Numbered from the stretch's first letter, positions 9,366 through 17,562 are shown. The stretch: 64,000 nucleotides of DNA from Edaphobacter bradus (GCF_025685645.1 NZ_JAGSYF010000004.1:1-64000), one strand, 5' to 3'. The notes: generated by a model from the letters alone, not told the origin. Program-made: numbers and translations.

Positions 9366-9806
9366 ATGGACGCCGAGCGCATCCGAGCCTTCCTCCTCAC
9401 CCTCCCCCACGTCGCCGAGACCATGCAGTGGGGAGCCAACCTCGTCTTCTGGGCCGGAGACAAAGCCATCGGCGGCAAGATGTTTGCCCTCGTCAACCTC
9501 GATAGCGACGATCGACACGGAGCCGTCATCTCCTGGGCCGCCGGCCCCGAGCGCTACTCTGAACTCCTCGAACTCGATGGCCTCTTCCCCGCGCCCTATC
9601 TCGCCCGAGCCCACTGGGTCGCCGCCCAACGCTGGGACGTCTTCAGCCCCGCCGAGTGGCAGCACGAACTCACCCAGGCTCACCGGCACATCTTCAACAA
9701 ACTCCCACCCCGCACCCGCGCCGTCCTCGCCATGCCCACCCGCGAGCGCAACCGCCTCATCGCCGACCGCAAGCGCCTCCTCAAATCCCAGGGCCGAATC
9801 CGCTAA
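9366..9806 (+). CDS. MmcQ/YjbR-family protein
   Basis: The 146-residue cytoplasmic protein has the MmcQ/YjbR (DUF419) pattern: a short N-terminal helix (RIRAFLLTLPHVAETMQWG), a beta-rich middle with KMFALVNLD and a C-terminal helix with LPPRTRAVL. The fold resembles the CyaY/phosphoribosyl-AMP cyclohydrolase-like or DNA-binding double-wing type; no biochemical function is established. I start at the ATG at 9366 because family members begin close to MDAERIRAFLLTLP; an upstream ATG at 9324 adds 14 atypical residues. Confidence 0.82.
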   Translation: MDAERIRAFLLTLPHVAETMQWGANLVFWAGDKAIGGKMFALVNLDSDDRHGAVISWAAGPERYSELLELDGLFPAPYLARAHWVAAQRWDVFSPAEWQHELTQAHRHIFNKLPPRTRAVLAMPTRERNRLIADRKRLLKSQGRIR

Positions 9807-9840
9807 ACGCCTGTTCACGCTCACCGAATGACCTTGGTTG

Positions 9841-9882
9841 TCATTCCGACCGGAGCGCAGCGGAGTGGAGGAATCTGCTTTT
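9841..9882. repeat. dispersed TCATTCC-type repeat, forward copy
   Basis: TCATTCCGACCGGAGCGCAG continues to GGAGGAATCTGCTTT. The reverse complement of almost the same sequence is at 43356-43396, and a partial one is at 42451-42484. It lies outside genes in all cases. Confidence 0.7.
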
Positions 9883-9997
9883 TTCCAAGGCAAAAATCCT
9901 GTCAAGCCCCCAAACCAACTAAGTCACTCAAACAAAACGACATGCAAGTGGCAGAGTAGTTTCCTCCATTTTGCTAAAATGAAATCACAGGAAACGA

Positions 9998-10025
9998 GAG
10001 GGCCCCGGAATCAACCGGGGCCCTC
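9998..10025. terminator. strong GC-rich hairpin
   Basis: GAGGGCCCCGG (9998-10008) pairs perfectly with CCGGGGCCCTC (10015-10025) around a six-base loop, followed by ACTTTTCC. It could end transcription from the YjbR-family gene and is also the first part of a larger repeated element. Confidence 0.65.
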
Positions 10026-10163
10026 ACTTTTCCCCCCGTAAACCGCCTGTTTTCAATATTTTAACCCATAAATCCTGAAGAATGAATATTTTACGAAGAG
10101 TAAATCGAATAAGATATTGAATAAAAACCACTTATATCAAAGGTGAGGGGGAGGGGGTACCCA
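9998..10163 (+). repeat. composite intergenic element, copy A
   Basis: This copy reads: GC-rich hairpin, then TGTTTTCAATATTTTAACCC (10049-10068), GAATATTTTACG about 30 bases later (10084-10095), a degenerate TATTGAATA, and finally GAGGGGGTACCC. The same order of motifs with similar spacing occurs on the opposite strand at 43034-43187. It occupies part of the 536-base gap between the YjbR gene and rpmB; I see no protein gene there. Confidence 0.6.
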
Positions 10164-10221
10164 TTAGAATGGTCCCAATTGAGCCTGCCGCCTCAGCGTG
10201 GTACGATAGAAAATCGGCAGA

Positions 10222-10300
10222 CTACCGGGCACACCGGTAGAGGCCAGCGGATTTCCGCTCTTGCCTGCCACCTCCTGACATAAGCGCGGTTTTTTATCGC
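10222..10300 (+). promoter_or_regulatory. structured leader upstream of rpmB
   Basis: CTACCGG (10222-10228) pairs with CCGGTAG (10234-10240), and AGCGG (10246-10250) pairs with CCGCT (10255-10259). A run of six Ts follows (within 10285-10298, GCGCGGTTTTTTATCGC) about 45 bases before the rpmB start. This could be an attenuator-like leader; no known riboswitch or ribosomal-protein leader class is recognised, so regulation is only an inference. Confidence 0.35.
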
Positions 10301-10342
10301 ACCTCAGGATGTCTCTGCGATTCAAGATTGGAGCTCTTCGTC

Positions 10343-10531
10343 ATGGCACAAGTATGTGAATTCTGCGGCAAGGGACCGCAGTTCGGAAACAACATCTCGC
10401 ACGCCCACAACACCACCCGCCGTCGGTGGAACGTCAACCTGCAGGCCGTCAAGGCTGTCGTCAACGGTGCCAGCAAACGCGTGCGCGTCTGCACCAGCTG
10501 CATCAAGACCGGCAAGATCGTAAAGGGCTAA
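10343..10531 (+). CDS. rpmB: 50S ribosomal protein L28
   Basis: This 62-residue protein of the large ribosomal subunit starts at MAQVCEFCGKGPQFGNNISH, the classic L28 beginning, and ends with RVCTSCIKTGKIVKG. The CEFC and CTSC pairs form the zinc-binding version of L28. GGAG about 10 bases before the ATG at 10343 supports that start over the GTG-type upstream option at 10328. It stands alone, not with rpmG, and is followed by a bidirectional terminator shared with msrB. Confidence 0.96.
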   Translation: MAQVCEFCGKGPQFGNNISHAHNTTRRRWNVNLQAVKAVVNGASKRVRVCTSCIKTGKIVKG

Positions 10532-10553
10532 GCCAGGAAGTTCAGAGAAACAG

Positions 10554-10590
10554 AAACGCCCCATCGGCATCGCAGCCGAGTGGGGCGTTT
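10554..10590. terminator. bidirectional terminator between rpmB and msrB
   Basis: AAACGCCCCA (10554-10563) pairs with TGGGGCGTTT (10581-10590), with inner pairing TCGGC/GCCGA. A- and T-rich ends on both sides let it work for both converging genes. Confidence 0.85.
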
Positions 10591-10610
10591 TCCTGTCTTT
10601 CCAATTGTTT

Positions 10611-10643
10611 CATTCGCGCCGATCCGCGTTTAATCCGCGGTCG
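10611..10643. repeat. fragment of dispersed ATCCGCGGTC-type repeat
   Basis: CATTCGCGCCGATCCGCG then TTTAATCCGCGGTC resembles half of the repeat at 32423-32508. It lies directly after the msrB stop codon. Confidence 0.4.
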
Positions 10644-10645
10644 TC

Positions 10646-11056
10646 TTATTGCTTCTCGAATCCCAGCGAAGCGCTGTTGATGCAGTAGCGCATTCCAGTC
10701 GGTCGCGGCCCATCGGGGAAGACGTGTCCCAGGTGCGCGCCGCACTTCGCGCAGGTCACCTCGATCCGCTTCATGCCATGCGTGTTGTCTTCGTGCGCTT
10801 CAATCGCCTCTGCTGAGATCGGCAGCCAGAAGCTAGGCCAGCCGCTGCCGGACTCGAACTTCTTGTCCGACGTAAACAGTGGAGCGTTGCACGCCGCGCA
10901 GTGGTAGACACCAGTCTCGTGGTTATCCAGCAGAGCGCCGGTGAAGGCCCGCTCCGTGCCTTTCTCGCGCATGATGTGGAACTGCTCGGGCGTCAGCAAC
11001 TCGCGCCACTCCGCCTCGGTCTTGTGGATCTTTTCAGCCCTTGTCGTCTCAGCCAT
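10646..11056 (-). CDS. msrB: peptide-methionine (R)-S-oxide reductase
   Basis: The 136-residue enzyme reduces methionine-R-sulphoxide in proteins. It has the full MsrB set: zinc-binding pairs C53/C56 (CAAC) and C102/C105 (CAKC), the substrate motif SGSGWPSFW (about 69-77), [10 protein letters not shown], and the catalytic C125 in RYCINSASL. No signal peptide is seen, so it is cytoplasmic. It lies 34 bases downstream of ridA on the same strand, and the pair is likely co-transcribed, both serving damage repair. Confidence 0.97.
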   Translation of the reverse strand: MAETTRAEKIHKTEAEWRELLTPEQFHIMREKGTERAFTGALLDNHETGVYHCAACNAPLFTSDKKFESGSGWPSFWLPISAEAIEAHEDNTHGMKRIEVTCAKCGAHLGHVFPDGPRPTGMRYCINSASLGFEKQ

Positions 11057-11090
11057 TTGTCCCTCCTCGGATTAGATGCGGAGGCGCGAA

Positions 11091-11498
11091 CTACGCTCCG
11101 GCTTCCTTGGCGATGACCTCAATCTCTACCAGCGCGTCCTTCGGCAGCGCCGCAACGGCGACGGTCGAGCGGGCCGGGGGAACGACTCCATCCGGAGCGA
11201 GGTACTTCGCATAAATCTCGTTCATCGCGGCGAAGTCGCCCATGCTTTTTAGAAAGACGGTCGTCTTGACCACATGCACAAGGTCGAGTCCAGCCTCGGC
11301 CAGTACGGCCTTCACGTTCTCGAGTACCCGTATGGTCTGCTCCTTGACGCCTCCGGCGACGAGCTGGCCGGTCGCCGGATCCAACCCTACCTGTCCGGAG
11401 GCAAACAGCGTGTCTCCCACGCGTACGGCCTGCGAGTAGGGGCCAATGGCGGCCGGAGCTTCTTTAGTCGAAATTGCAGTCTTATTCTGAGTTCCCAT
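11091..11498 (-). CDS. ridA: RidA family reactive intermediate deaminase
   Basis: The 135-residue product hydrolyses reactive enamine/imine intermediates, such as those released by threonine dehydratase, in the cytoplasm. Motifs are APAAIGPYSQAVRVGDTLFASGQ cut into IGPYSQAV and FASGQVGLDPATG, then VVKTTVFL, and the catalytic Arg in PPARSTVAVAALPKDALVEIE. The ATG at 11498 (MGTQNKTAIS) fits family starts; the open frame extends upstream to 11636 but those residues overlap the divergent DUF937 gene and do not look conserved. Confidence 0.95.
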   Translation of the reverse strand: MGTQNKTAISTKEAPAAIGPYSQAVRVGDTLFASGQVGLDPATGQLVAGGVKEQTIRVLENVKAVLAEAGLDLVHVVKTTVFLKSMGDFAAMNEIYAKYLAPDGVVPPARSTVAVAALPKDALVEIEVIAKEAGA

Positions 11499-11651
11499 AT
11501 CCGCAAGTCTATCGCTGAACGCTCGGCAAAGCACAGAGTCGGGCGCAGAGAGTTGCGGCAACCCGAAAGCCAGGACTTCGCTTCCAAGTGAAGACTCACA
11601 GCAACACAGGCCCCAAAACGCAGGACATTGATTCAACCCCGAGGTGACATA

Positions 11652-12062
11652 ATGGGAATTCTCGATTCGCTTCAGTCTCTAGCAGGACAAGCCGGCGATG
11701 CTGCGCAAACAGACAACGCAAAGGTCGCAGGCGGTCTCATTCAGGCCCTTACGTCGCATCCGGAAGGCATTCAGGGCATTCTTAACAGCCTGACCGCGAA
11801 TGGCATGGCGCAGCACGTCAGCGACTGGGCCAAAGGGCAGGGAACAACGGCCACACCAGAGCAGGTCCAGCAGGGTCTGGGCGGTTCGGGCTTCCTCGAG
11901 AAGATCGCCGAGCACGCCGGAGTCTCTCCAGCCGTTGCGACGACGGCGCTTGCCACAATCCTTCCAATGGCGATCCAGCAGTTCGCGCCTAACGGACAGG
12001 CGACCGAACAGAGCGCGCTTGGCGACCTTGCTAAGCAATTCCTTGGGAAGCTCGTCTCCTAG
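11652..12062 (+). CDS. DUF937 (YidB-like) protein
   Basis: The 136-residue protein is Ala/Gln/Gly-rich and helical, without signal peptide. It matches DUF937/YidB-like proteins by SGFLEKIAEHAGVSPAVATTALATILPM and the C-terminal LGDLAKQFLG. Function in the family is unknown. A GAGGTGA ribosome-binding site sits directly before the ATG at 11652, which settles the start. The next gene downstream (BON-LysM) is in the same direction 77 bases away. Confidence 0.85.
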   Translation: MGILDSLQSLAGQAGDAAQTDNAKVAGGLIQALTSHPEGIQGILNSLTANGMAQHVSDWAKGQGTTATPEQVQQGLGGSGFLEKIAEHAGVSPAVATTALATILPMAIQQFAPNGQATEQSALGDLAKQFLGKLVS

Positions 12063-12139
12063 GCGCTGGCTGTCTCAGGTTTGTCTCTAACGAACGCAAA
12101 CATCACAACAGGTTGGCGCGAGCCAATCGGAGGAACAAC

Positions 12140-12532
12140 ATGGCTAATCTCGAACAATTGAAGCAGAAGTATAGCCCCGTTATTTCAACGATCCAGGAGT
12201 TTGGCGAGTTCGGGGCCAAGCTCGATGCAGTGGATCTCGCCGGAGAGCAGTTGCACATCAAAGGGTCCGTCCCTTCACAGGTAATCGCGAACCGCGTCTG
12301 GGATGTGATCAAGCAGGTCGATCCCACCTACTCCGATCTGAAGCACGAGATCGCGACAACGGGCGGAGCGGACCAGCCGTACACGGTCAAGGCCGGCGAC
12401 AGCCTCTCGAAGGTGAGCAAGCTGTTCTACGGAAACGTCAACAAGTACAACGAGATCGCGCGGGCCAATGGAATCTCTGACCCGAACCTGATCCGGGTTG
12501 GACAGCGGATCAATGTTCCGCCTCTGAGCTGA
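12140..12532 (+). CDS. BON-LysM domain protein (YgaU-like)
   Basis: The 130-residue protein has an N-terminal BON-like domain (about 20-75, LDAVDLAGEQLHIKGSVPSQ) and a C-terminal LysM peptidoglycan-binding domain (about 80-128, YTVKAGDSLSKVSKLFYGN and PNLIRVGQRINVP). This is the architecture of E. coli YgaU/Kbp, a potassium-binding protein. There is no signal peptide. A GGAGG is 6 bases before the ATG at 12140. A clear terminator follows. Potassium binding is by analogy only. Confidence 0.92.
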   Translation: MANLEQLKQKYSPVISTIQEFGEFGAKLDAVDLAGEQLHIKGSVPSQVIANRVWDVIKQVDPTYSDLKHEIATTGGADQPYTVKAGDSLSKVSKLFYGNVNKYNEIARANGISDPNLIRVGQRINVPPLS

Positions 12533-12549
12533 CCTCACCTTTTCCAGAA

Positions 12550-12576
12550 AAAGCCGCGGCGTCCTGCCGCGGCTTT
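12550..12576 (+). terminator. terminator of the BON-LysM gene
   Basis: AAAGCCGCGGC (12550-12560) pairs perfectly with GCCGCGGCTTT (12566-12576), followed by CTGTTGTTTTT. Confidence 0.88.
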
Positions 12577-12710
12577 CTGTTGTTTTTGGTAGCGTCAGAA
12601 TCGCGCAATCCGTGTTCCTTCCTTTGGGCTAGGGCAAATCAAGAGACACAGCCCGGTACGACGAGATGGCATTCAGATCAGGCAGCAACACAGTACTGGA
12701 GACTAAAACG

Positions 12711-13064
12711 ATGAAAGCAAAATGGTTGTACGGCGGTATTCTGGCTTCGGCATTTGCGACTCCAGCATTTGGACAGGTGTCATTCGGCGTCACCATAGGT
12801 ACTCCTCCGCCTCCGCTGCGTTATGAGGTACGCCCGGCGATTCCCGCACCGGGCTATGTCTGGCAGAGCGGCTACTGGGTGATTCGCGGCCACCGCTGGG
12901 TCTGGGTTCCGGGCGTGTGGGTGCAACCCCCTTATCCGGGAGCGTATTGGTCCCATCCCCACTACGACCGCTATTCCGACGGCTGGCATGTGCATGAGGG
13001 CCACTGGGACCGCGAGGACCACGACGACCATTATTGGGAGAACCATGGCCATCACGAGAGATAA
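12711..13064 (+). CDS. secreted YXWGXW-repeat-like protein, copy 1
   Basis: The 117-residue protein starts with a signal peptide ending in TPAFGQ. After a proline-rich stretch (TPPPPLRYEVRP) it has the aromatic repeat GYVWQSGYW and RWVWVPGVWVQPP typical of YXWGXW proteins, then a His/Asp-rich tail (HEGHWDREDHDDHYW). Such proteins are small, secreted and of unknown role; the acidic His tail could bind metal. It is a paralogue of the gene at 13292, with the same signal peptide region and Gly-Thr-Pro-Pro core, so the pair arose by tandem duplication. Confidence 0.85.
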   Translation: MKAKWLYGGILASAFATPAFGQVSFGVTIGTPPPPLRYEVRPAIPAPGYVWQSGYWVIRGHRWVWVPGVWVQPPYPGAYWSHPHYDRYSDGWHVHEGHWDREDHDDHYWENHGHHER

Positions 13065-13291
13065 GAATGGGAGGCCCGGCTTCGGTCGGACCCCTTTGCT
13101 TCTCGGCTGATATCAACCAGATGCGCAGCGTTCTGGCGGCTCAGTTGCAACAATTATCTGTAGCAGACACGTAATCAATAATTTAGCTGCCGTCTGTAGA
13201 AAATTGCACCGTACACCCGGAGAATTTTACCCAGTCTTCGAACGATGTTTCCGGGGCGGACGTCAGGCAAAATAAAGAAAGAAGGATAAGG

Positions 13292-13714
13292 ATGAAAGCA
13301 ACCTGGTTCCTCAGCACAGTACTGGCTGCCTCGGCGCTATCGGCTCCCGCATTCGGGCAAGTCTCAATTGGCGTCACCATCGGTACACCACCTCCGCCAA
13401 TTCAATACGAGGTCGCTCCTCCGCCTCCTCAAGTGGGTTATGTTTGGATCGGTGGCTACTGGACGCCCAATGACGGCCGCTATGTTTGGTATCCGGGACG
13501 CTGGGTGCGGCCGCCCTACGAAGATGGGGAGTGGCGCGCGGCGCGGTGGGAGCACGGCGATCATGGCTGGCGCTACCGCGAGGGATACTGGGCTCATCAT
13601 GACAACGGTCGTCACGAGGGTTGGGGCCACCACGGCGACTGGGACGATGAGGACGGCGACCATCACGGTCATGGTCATGCCTACGGTCATTACAAGCATG
13701 GCCACGACGATTAG
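13292..13714 (+). CDS. secreted YXWGXW-repeat-like protein, copy 2
   Basis: The 140-residue paralogue of the preceding gene has a signal peptide ending SAPAFGQ, then VSIGVTIGTPPPPIQYEV, which aligns with copy 1, and the aromatic core GYVWIGGYWTPNDGRYVWYPG. Its C-terminal third is strongly enriched in His, Gly and Asp (HHGHGHAYGHYKHGHDD) and is longer than in copy 1. GAAAGAAGGATAAGG precedes the ATG and supports this start. It may bind metals; no function is known. The 227 bases between the two copies hold no gene. Confidence 0.85.
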   Translation: MKATWFLSTVLAASALSAPAFGQVSIGVTIGTPPPPIQYEVAPPPPQVGYVWIGGYWTPNDGRYVWYPGRWVRPPYEDGEWRAARWEHGDHGWRYREGYWAHHDNGRHEGWGHHGDWDDEDGDHHGHGHAYGHYKHGHDD

Positions 13715-13771
13715 CTGGTGAGGCTGTACCGCGGAGATTAACGAAACAAGGGAGCGGAAATTCGCTCCAGA

Positions 13772-13795
13772 GAGGCCCGGTTCCGACCGGGCCTC
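13772..13795 (+). terminator. terminator after YXWGXW copy 2
   Basis: GAGGCCCGGT (13772-13781) pairs with ACCGGGCCTC (13786-13795), followed by TTCTC. A smaller hairpin GGAGCG/CGCTCC precedes it at 13751-13769. Confidence 0.75.
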
Positions 13796-13845
13796 TTCTC
13801 ATGAAAGGTGCTTATCTTCTCTTCGCAAGGGATACGCAAATGTGA

Positions 13846-14244
13846 TTAGGCCAGATTAAGTTGCCACGAGACGCCGTAGCGATCGCTGACCCACGCGAAT
13901 TTGCGGCTGAAGCCGTAGTCGTCGAGCGGCATGAAGGTACTTCCGCCCTCCGAGAGTGCCGAGGAGAGCCGGACGATCTCGCCCTCCGATTCGCAGTTAA
14001 CAAAGAGCGAGAACGCCGGTGTGAAGGAGAATCCATGCTTGACGATGCTGTCGATGCAGAGGATTGTCTGGCCGCCGATGGAAAAGCTCGCACGCATCAC
14101 CGAGCCTTCTTTTCCCGCCTCGTCAGGACCGTAGCGAAGGATCTCGAGGACCTGTGCGCCATCGAACAAGGAGACGTAGAAGTTCATCGCCTCTTCGGCT
14201 TTACCTTCAAACATGAGAAACGGCTGAACCCTGGTATTTGCCAT
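13846..14244 (-). CDS. PhnB-like VOC-family protein
   Basis: The 132-residue protein belongs to the vicinal-oxygen-chelate fold, in the group often named PhnB-like or 3-demethylubiquinone methyltransferase-like. It begins RVQPFLMFEGKAEEAMNFYVSLF, with FSIGGQTILCIDS in the middle and a C-terminal DRYGVSWQLN that is typical of the group. No reaction can be assigned with confidence; many members are annotated after a distantly related enzyme without evidence. It is divergent from the prolyl oligopeptidase gene. Confidence 0.88.
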   Translation of the reverse strand: MANTRVQPFLMFEGKAEEAMNFYVSLFDGAQVLEILRYGPDEAGKEGSVMRASFSIGGQTILCIDSIVKHGFSFTPAFSLFVNCESEGEIVRLSSALSEGGSTFMPLDDYGFSRKFAWVSDRYGVSWQLNLA

Positions 14245-14348
14245 TCTGTCCGCGCTTTCGTCCGGGTTGAGTCTTACCGCAAGCGATGAGGGTTGCGGTG
14301 AGCTATAGTCCGATTAACTACCTTACCTCCTGCTGAGGTTGTTGCGAG

Positions 14349-16520
14349 ATGACACTGATGAAGATTGCTGCTGCTGCCCTGCTCTCTGCCGATATGACGA
14401 TGAACGCAAGCGCCGCCGAGAAGGGAACTCTGCTGAATTACCCCAAAGCTCATACGGTCGAGCAAGTGGACGACTACTTCGGCACAAAGGTGCATGACCC
14501 GTATCGCTGGATGGAGAACGTGGACTCGCCTGAGGTGAAGAGCTGGGTCGAGGAAGAGAACACGCTGACGCAGAGCTGGCTGAACCAGGTTCCCGGACGC
14601 GAGGCGATGCACCGGCGAATGATGGAACTGGTGAACTTCGAGCGCTACACGGCTCCGGTGCGCAAGGGCGCGCGCTACTTCTACTCGCACAACAAAGGGC
14701 TGCAGAACCAGAACGTCCTGTACTGGCAGGAGGGCCTGAACGGCGAGCCGAAGGTGCTGCTCGATCCCAACACAATGTCCGCCGATGGCACGGTAGCGTT
14801 GAGCGGGATGAGCGTCACCGACGACGGCAGGCTCGCGGCCTACTCGATCGCCGACGCCGGCAGCGACTGGGTGAAGTGGTATGTGCGCGACGTGGCGACG
14901 GGGAAGGACCTGACGGACGTCATCGAGTGGTCGAAGTTCAGCTCGGCCTCGTGGCTCAAAGATGGGTCTGGGTTCTTTTACGAGGGCTACGACAAGCCCG
15001 GGGCTGACGCGCTGAAGGCGGCCAACTACTATCACAAGATCTTCTTTCACAAGCTGGGCACGCCGCAGAGCGACGACAAACTCATCTTCGACCGCCCGGA
15101 CGACAAAGAGATGAACCTCGGCGCCGCAGTGACCGACGACGGGCGCTACCTGCTGATCTTTGAGAGCAAGGGCGCGAGCCCAGATAACGCGCTGGTGATC
15201 AAGGACCTCATGCATCCCGAGGTGCCTGTGATTACCATTGCGGCGACGCCCGATGCGCACTACTCCCCCATCGACAATGATGGCACGACGCTCTGGATGC
15301 ACACGACGAAGGACGCACCTAACGGAAGGGTCGTCGCGGTCGACCTGAATCATCCTGATCGCGCGAACTGGAAGACAGTGATCGCGGAGACGAAGAATTC
15401 GCTCGACAGTGTGACGATGGTGAACGACACGCTGATCGCCAACTATCTGGCCGACGCCCAGAGCATGGTAGAGCTGCACACGCGCGACGGCAGACTGCTT
15501 GAACGGCTCGTGCTGCCGGCGATCGGGACGGCGGTGGGTTTCGTTGGCAAGCGCACCGACAACGAGACATTCTTCCAGTTCACGAACTTCACGACGCCGC
15601 CGACGATCTACCGGCTCGACATGAAGACGCGCACCGAGACGATCTACAGGCAGCCGAAGCTGAAGTTCGACCCGAACGAATACGAGACCACGCAGGTCTT
15701 TTATACGGGCAAGGATGGCACGCGCGTGCCGATGTTCATGAGCCACAAAAAGGGACTGAAGCTTGACGGCACAGCGCCGACGCTACTGTACGGATACGGC
15801 GGCTTCAACCTCTCGCTGCAGCCGGAGTTTTCCGCCGCGAACCTGCTGTGGATGGAGATGGGGGGCGTGTACACACAGCCCAGCCTGCGCGGCGGCGGTG
15901 AGTACGGCGAGGCGTGGCATCTGGCAGGCACGAAGCTGAACAAGCAGAATGTCTTCGACGACTTCATCGCGGCGGCCGAGTGGCTGATCGCGAATAAGTA
16001 CACCTCGACGCCGAAGCTGGCTATCTCAGGCGGCAGCAACGGCGGGCTGCTCGTCGGGGCGTGTGAGATCCAGCGGCCTGACCTGTTCGGCGCAGCACTG
16101 GCGGCGGTGGGCGTGATGGACATGCTGCGATTCGACAAGTTCACCATCGGGTGGGCCTGGAAGACGGACTACGGAGCACCGTCGGAGAACGAGGCTGAGT
16201 TCCGGGCGATCTACAAGTACTCGCCGCTCCAGAACCTCAAGCCCGGCGTCGAGTACCCTCCGACCCTGATTACGACGGCGGACCACGACGATAGGGTCTT
16301 CCCGGCGCACAGCTTCAAGTTCGCCGCGGCGATGCAGGCGGTACAGGCCGGTCCGAATCCAGTGCTGATTCGCGTGGAGACGAGAGCTGGCCACGGCGGT
16401 GGGATGCCGTTGTCCAAGCGCGTGGAGCTGGCTGTCGACCAGTTTGCGTTTCTGGTGAAGGAGTTGAAAATGCATCCGGTTCTACGGGATCAGTCACTTT
16501 CGGGGACGTCCGGGGAGTGA
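14349..16520 (+). CDS. prolyl oligopeptidase (peptidase family S9A), exported
   Basis: The 723-residue serine peptidase cleaves short peptides after proline. A likely signal peptide (MKIAAAALLSADMTMNASA) points to a periplasmic location. Residues about 30-430 form the N-terminal strand and seven-bladed propeller, starting DDYFGTKVHDPYRWMEN; residues about 440-705 form the alpha/beta hydrolase. The triad is visible: Ser at about 562 in GGSNGG, Asp at about 648 in HDDRVFPAHS, and His at about 682 in RAGHGGG. The length is normal for the family. The opposite strand shows a long open frame here that is only a shadow. Confidence 0.95.
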   Translation: MTLMKIAAAALLSADMTMNASAAEKGTLLNYPKAHTVEQVDDYFGTKVHDPYRWMENVDSPEVKSWVEEENTLTQSWLNQVPGREAMHRRMMELVNFERYTAPVRKGARYFYSHNKGLQNQNVLYWQEGLNGEPKVLLDPNTMSADGTVALSGMSVTDDGRLAAYSIADAGSDWVKWYVRDVATGKDLTDVIEWSKFSSASWLKDGSGFFYEGYDKPGADALKAANYYHKIFFHKLGTPQSDDKLIFDRPDDKEMNLGAAVTDDGRYLLIFESKGASPDNALVIKDLMHPEVPVITIAATPDAHYSPIDNDGTTLWMHTTKDAPNGRVVAVDLNHPDRANWKTVIAETKNSLDSVTMVNDTLIANYLADAQSMVELHTRDGRLLERLVLPAIGTAVGFVGKRTDNETFFQFTNFTTPPTIYRLDMKTRTETIYRQPKLKFDPNEYETTQVFYTGKDGTRVPMFMSHKKGLKLDGTAPTLLYGYGGFNLSLQPEFSAANLLWMEMGGVYTQPSLRGGGEYGEAWHLAGTKLNKQNVFDDFIAAAEWLIANKYTSTPKLAISGGSNGGLLVGACEIQRPDLFGAALAAVGVMDMLRFDKFTIGWAWKTDYGAPSENEAEFRAIYKYSPLQNLKPGVEYPPTLITTADHDDRVFPAHSFKFAAAMQAVQAGPNPVLIRVETRAGHGGGMPLSKRVELAVDQFAFLVKELKMHPVLRDQSLSGTSGE

Positions 16521-16696
16521 CCAGAGAGTTTACCCGAAGGGTTGATTCGTACTGACGGAACCTGTTTTGGGCCATACTAACCCCGTATCCCGTTCGCGAT
16601 GTGGAGGCGTGTCTCTGCTGCAGGGGCAGACGGTGATTTTTGAATCCGAAGCCACTTCCGCCGCGTCCTATAAAACGAAGCGAGCGAAACACTTCT

Positions 16697-16879
16697 ATGA
16701 GACGGAAGACACTCATTGCGATGTTGTTGGCACTGACGCCGGGACTGGCCTTCGCCAACTCGAAGACGTCCAGTGTGCATATGCGGCCGCAACTGTTCCA
16801 TGACCGCTCTCCGAGGATTCACTCCCACGCGGCGCAGCCTCACCACGTCTCCGCTGTCGCGGTTCGTGCCGCGAGCTAA
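16697..16879 (+). CDS. small secreted His-rich peptide (tentative)
   Basis: A 60-codon frame begins MRRKTLIAMLLALTPGLAFA, a convincing signal peptide, followed by about 40 residues rich in His, Ser and Ala (MRPQLFHDRSPRIHSH). No family is recognised. Its stop overlaps the end of trpF on the other strand by four bases. The signal peptide argues for a real gene, but no ribosome-binding site is clear. It could be a chance frame. Confidence 0.4.
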   Translation: MRRKTLIAMLLALTPGLAFANSKTSSVHMRPQLFHDRSPRIHSHAAQPHHVSAVAVRAAS

Positions 16880-17559
16880 CCTGGAACGCGACGCGGCTCC
16901 CGCGCATTCCTGAGAAAAGCAGCGAGTTTGTCCGGGCTTTTGCGGCCAGGCTCGGCCTCGACGCCGCTGGCAACATCGACTCCCCAGGGATCAAGCGCCT
17001 GAATCGCCTCAGCGATGTTTTCCGGACGTAGTCCTCCGGCGACGATCAGCTTTAGGCTGCCAGCGTTGGCCGCGAGCACCGCGCGCGCAGCGCTCCAGTC
17101 GAAGGAGACACCGGTCCCTCCCAGAGCCGCACCAACTTTTGAGTCCACAAGAACACGATCGACCACACCAGCAGCCGCAATCTCGCGAAGCTGACGGGCC
17201 ACCTCACCCGCGCTCTCACCGCTCGCATCGACGATCCAGTGGATGGTCTGGATGAGCGTGATACCGCTGCCGAGGCGCGCTCTCAGTCTTGCGGCGAGCG
17301 CGGGATCAACTCCGCCGTGAAGCTGCACGCCGCTGAGGCCCGCCTGCTCGATGGTGCGAACGATATCGTCCTCGTCGCGGGTGTGAAAGACACCGACGCG
17401 CTCGACGGTCCTGGGCAGATGCGGAGTGATCTGCGCGATCTGTTCCACGGTGACGCGGCGTGAGCTGGGCGCGAAGACGAAGCCGAGAGCATCGGCGCCA
17501 AGACTCGCGGCCAACTGCGCGTCCTCAAGATTCGTATTGGCGCAGATCTTGATCCACAT
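16876..17559 (-). CDS. trpF: phosphoribosylanthranilate isomerase
   Basis: The 227-residue TIM-barrel enzyme catalyses the Amadori rearrangement in tryptophan synthesis. The catalytic Cys is C7 in IKICANTN, and the general-acid Asp lies in VLVDSKVGAALGGTG, which also forms part of the phosphate site with LIVAGGLRPENI and WGVDVASGVE. The start GTG/ATG region at 17559 is 3 bases after the trpC stop, so the two genes are translationally linked. No other trp genes lie in the window. Confidence 0.96.
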   Translation of the reverse strand: MWIKICANTNLEDAQLAASLGADALGFVFAPSSRRVTVEQIAQITPHLPRTVERVGVFHTRDEDDIVRTIEQAGLSGVQLHGGVDPALAARLRARLGSGITLIQTIHWIVDASGESAGEVARQLREIAAAGVVDRVLVDSKVGAALGGTGVSFDWSAARAVLAANAGSLKLIVAGGLRPENIAEAIQALDPWGVDVASGVEAEPGRKSPDKLAAFLRNAREPRRVPG

Positions 17560-17562
17560 GGC

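Noticed and set aside
14274..15746. 490-residue open frame opposite the prolyl oligopeptidase
   Set aside because: It mirrors the codon pattern of a high-GC gene with complete catalytic motifs on the other strand and has no domain of its own.
16521..16696. tRNA or small RNA after the peptidase gene
   Set aside because: No cloverleaf or conserved RNA fold could be drawn in the gap.
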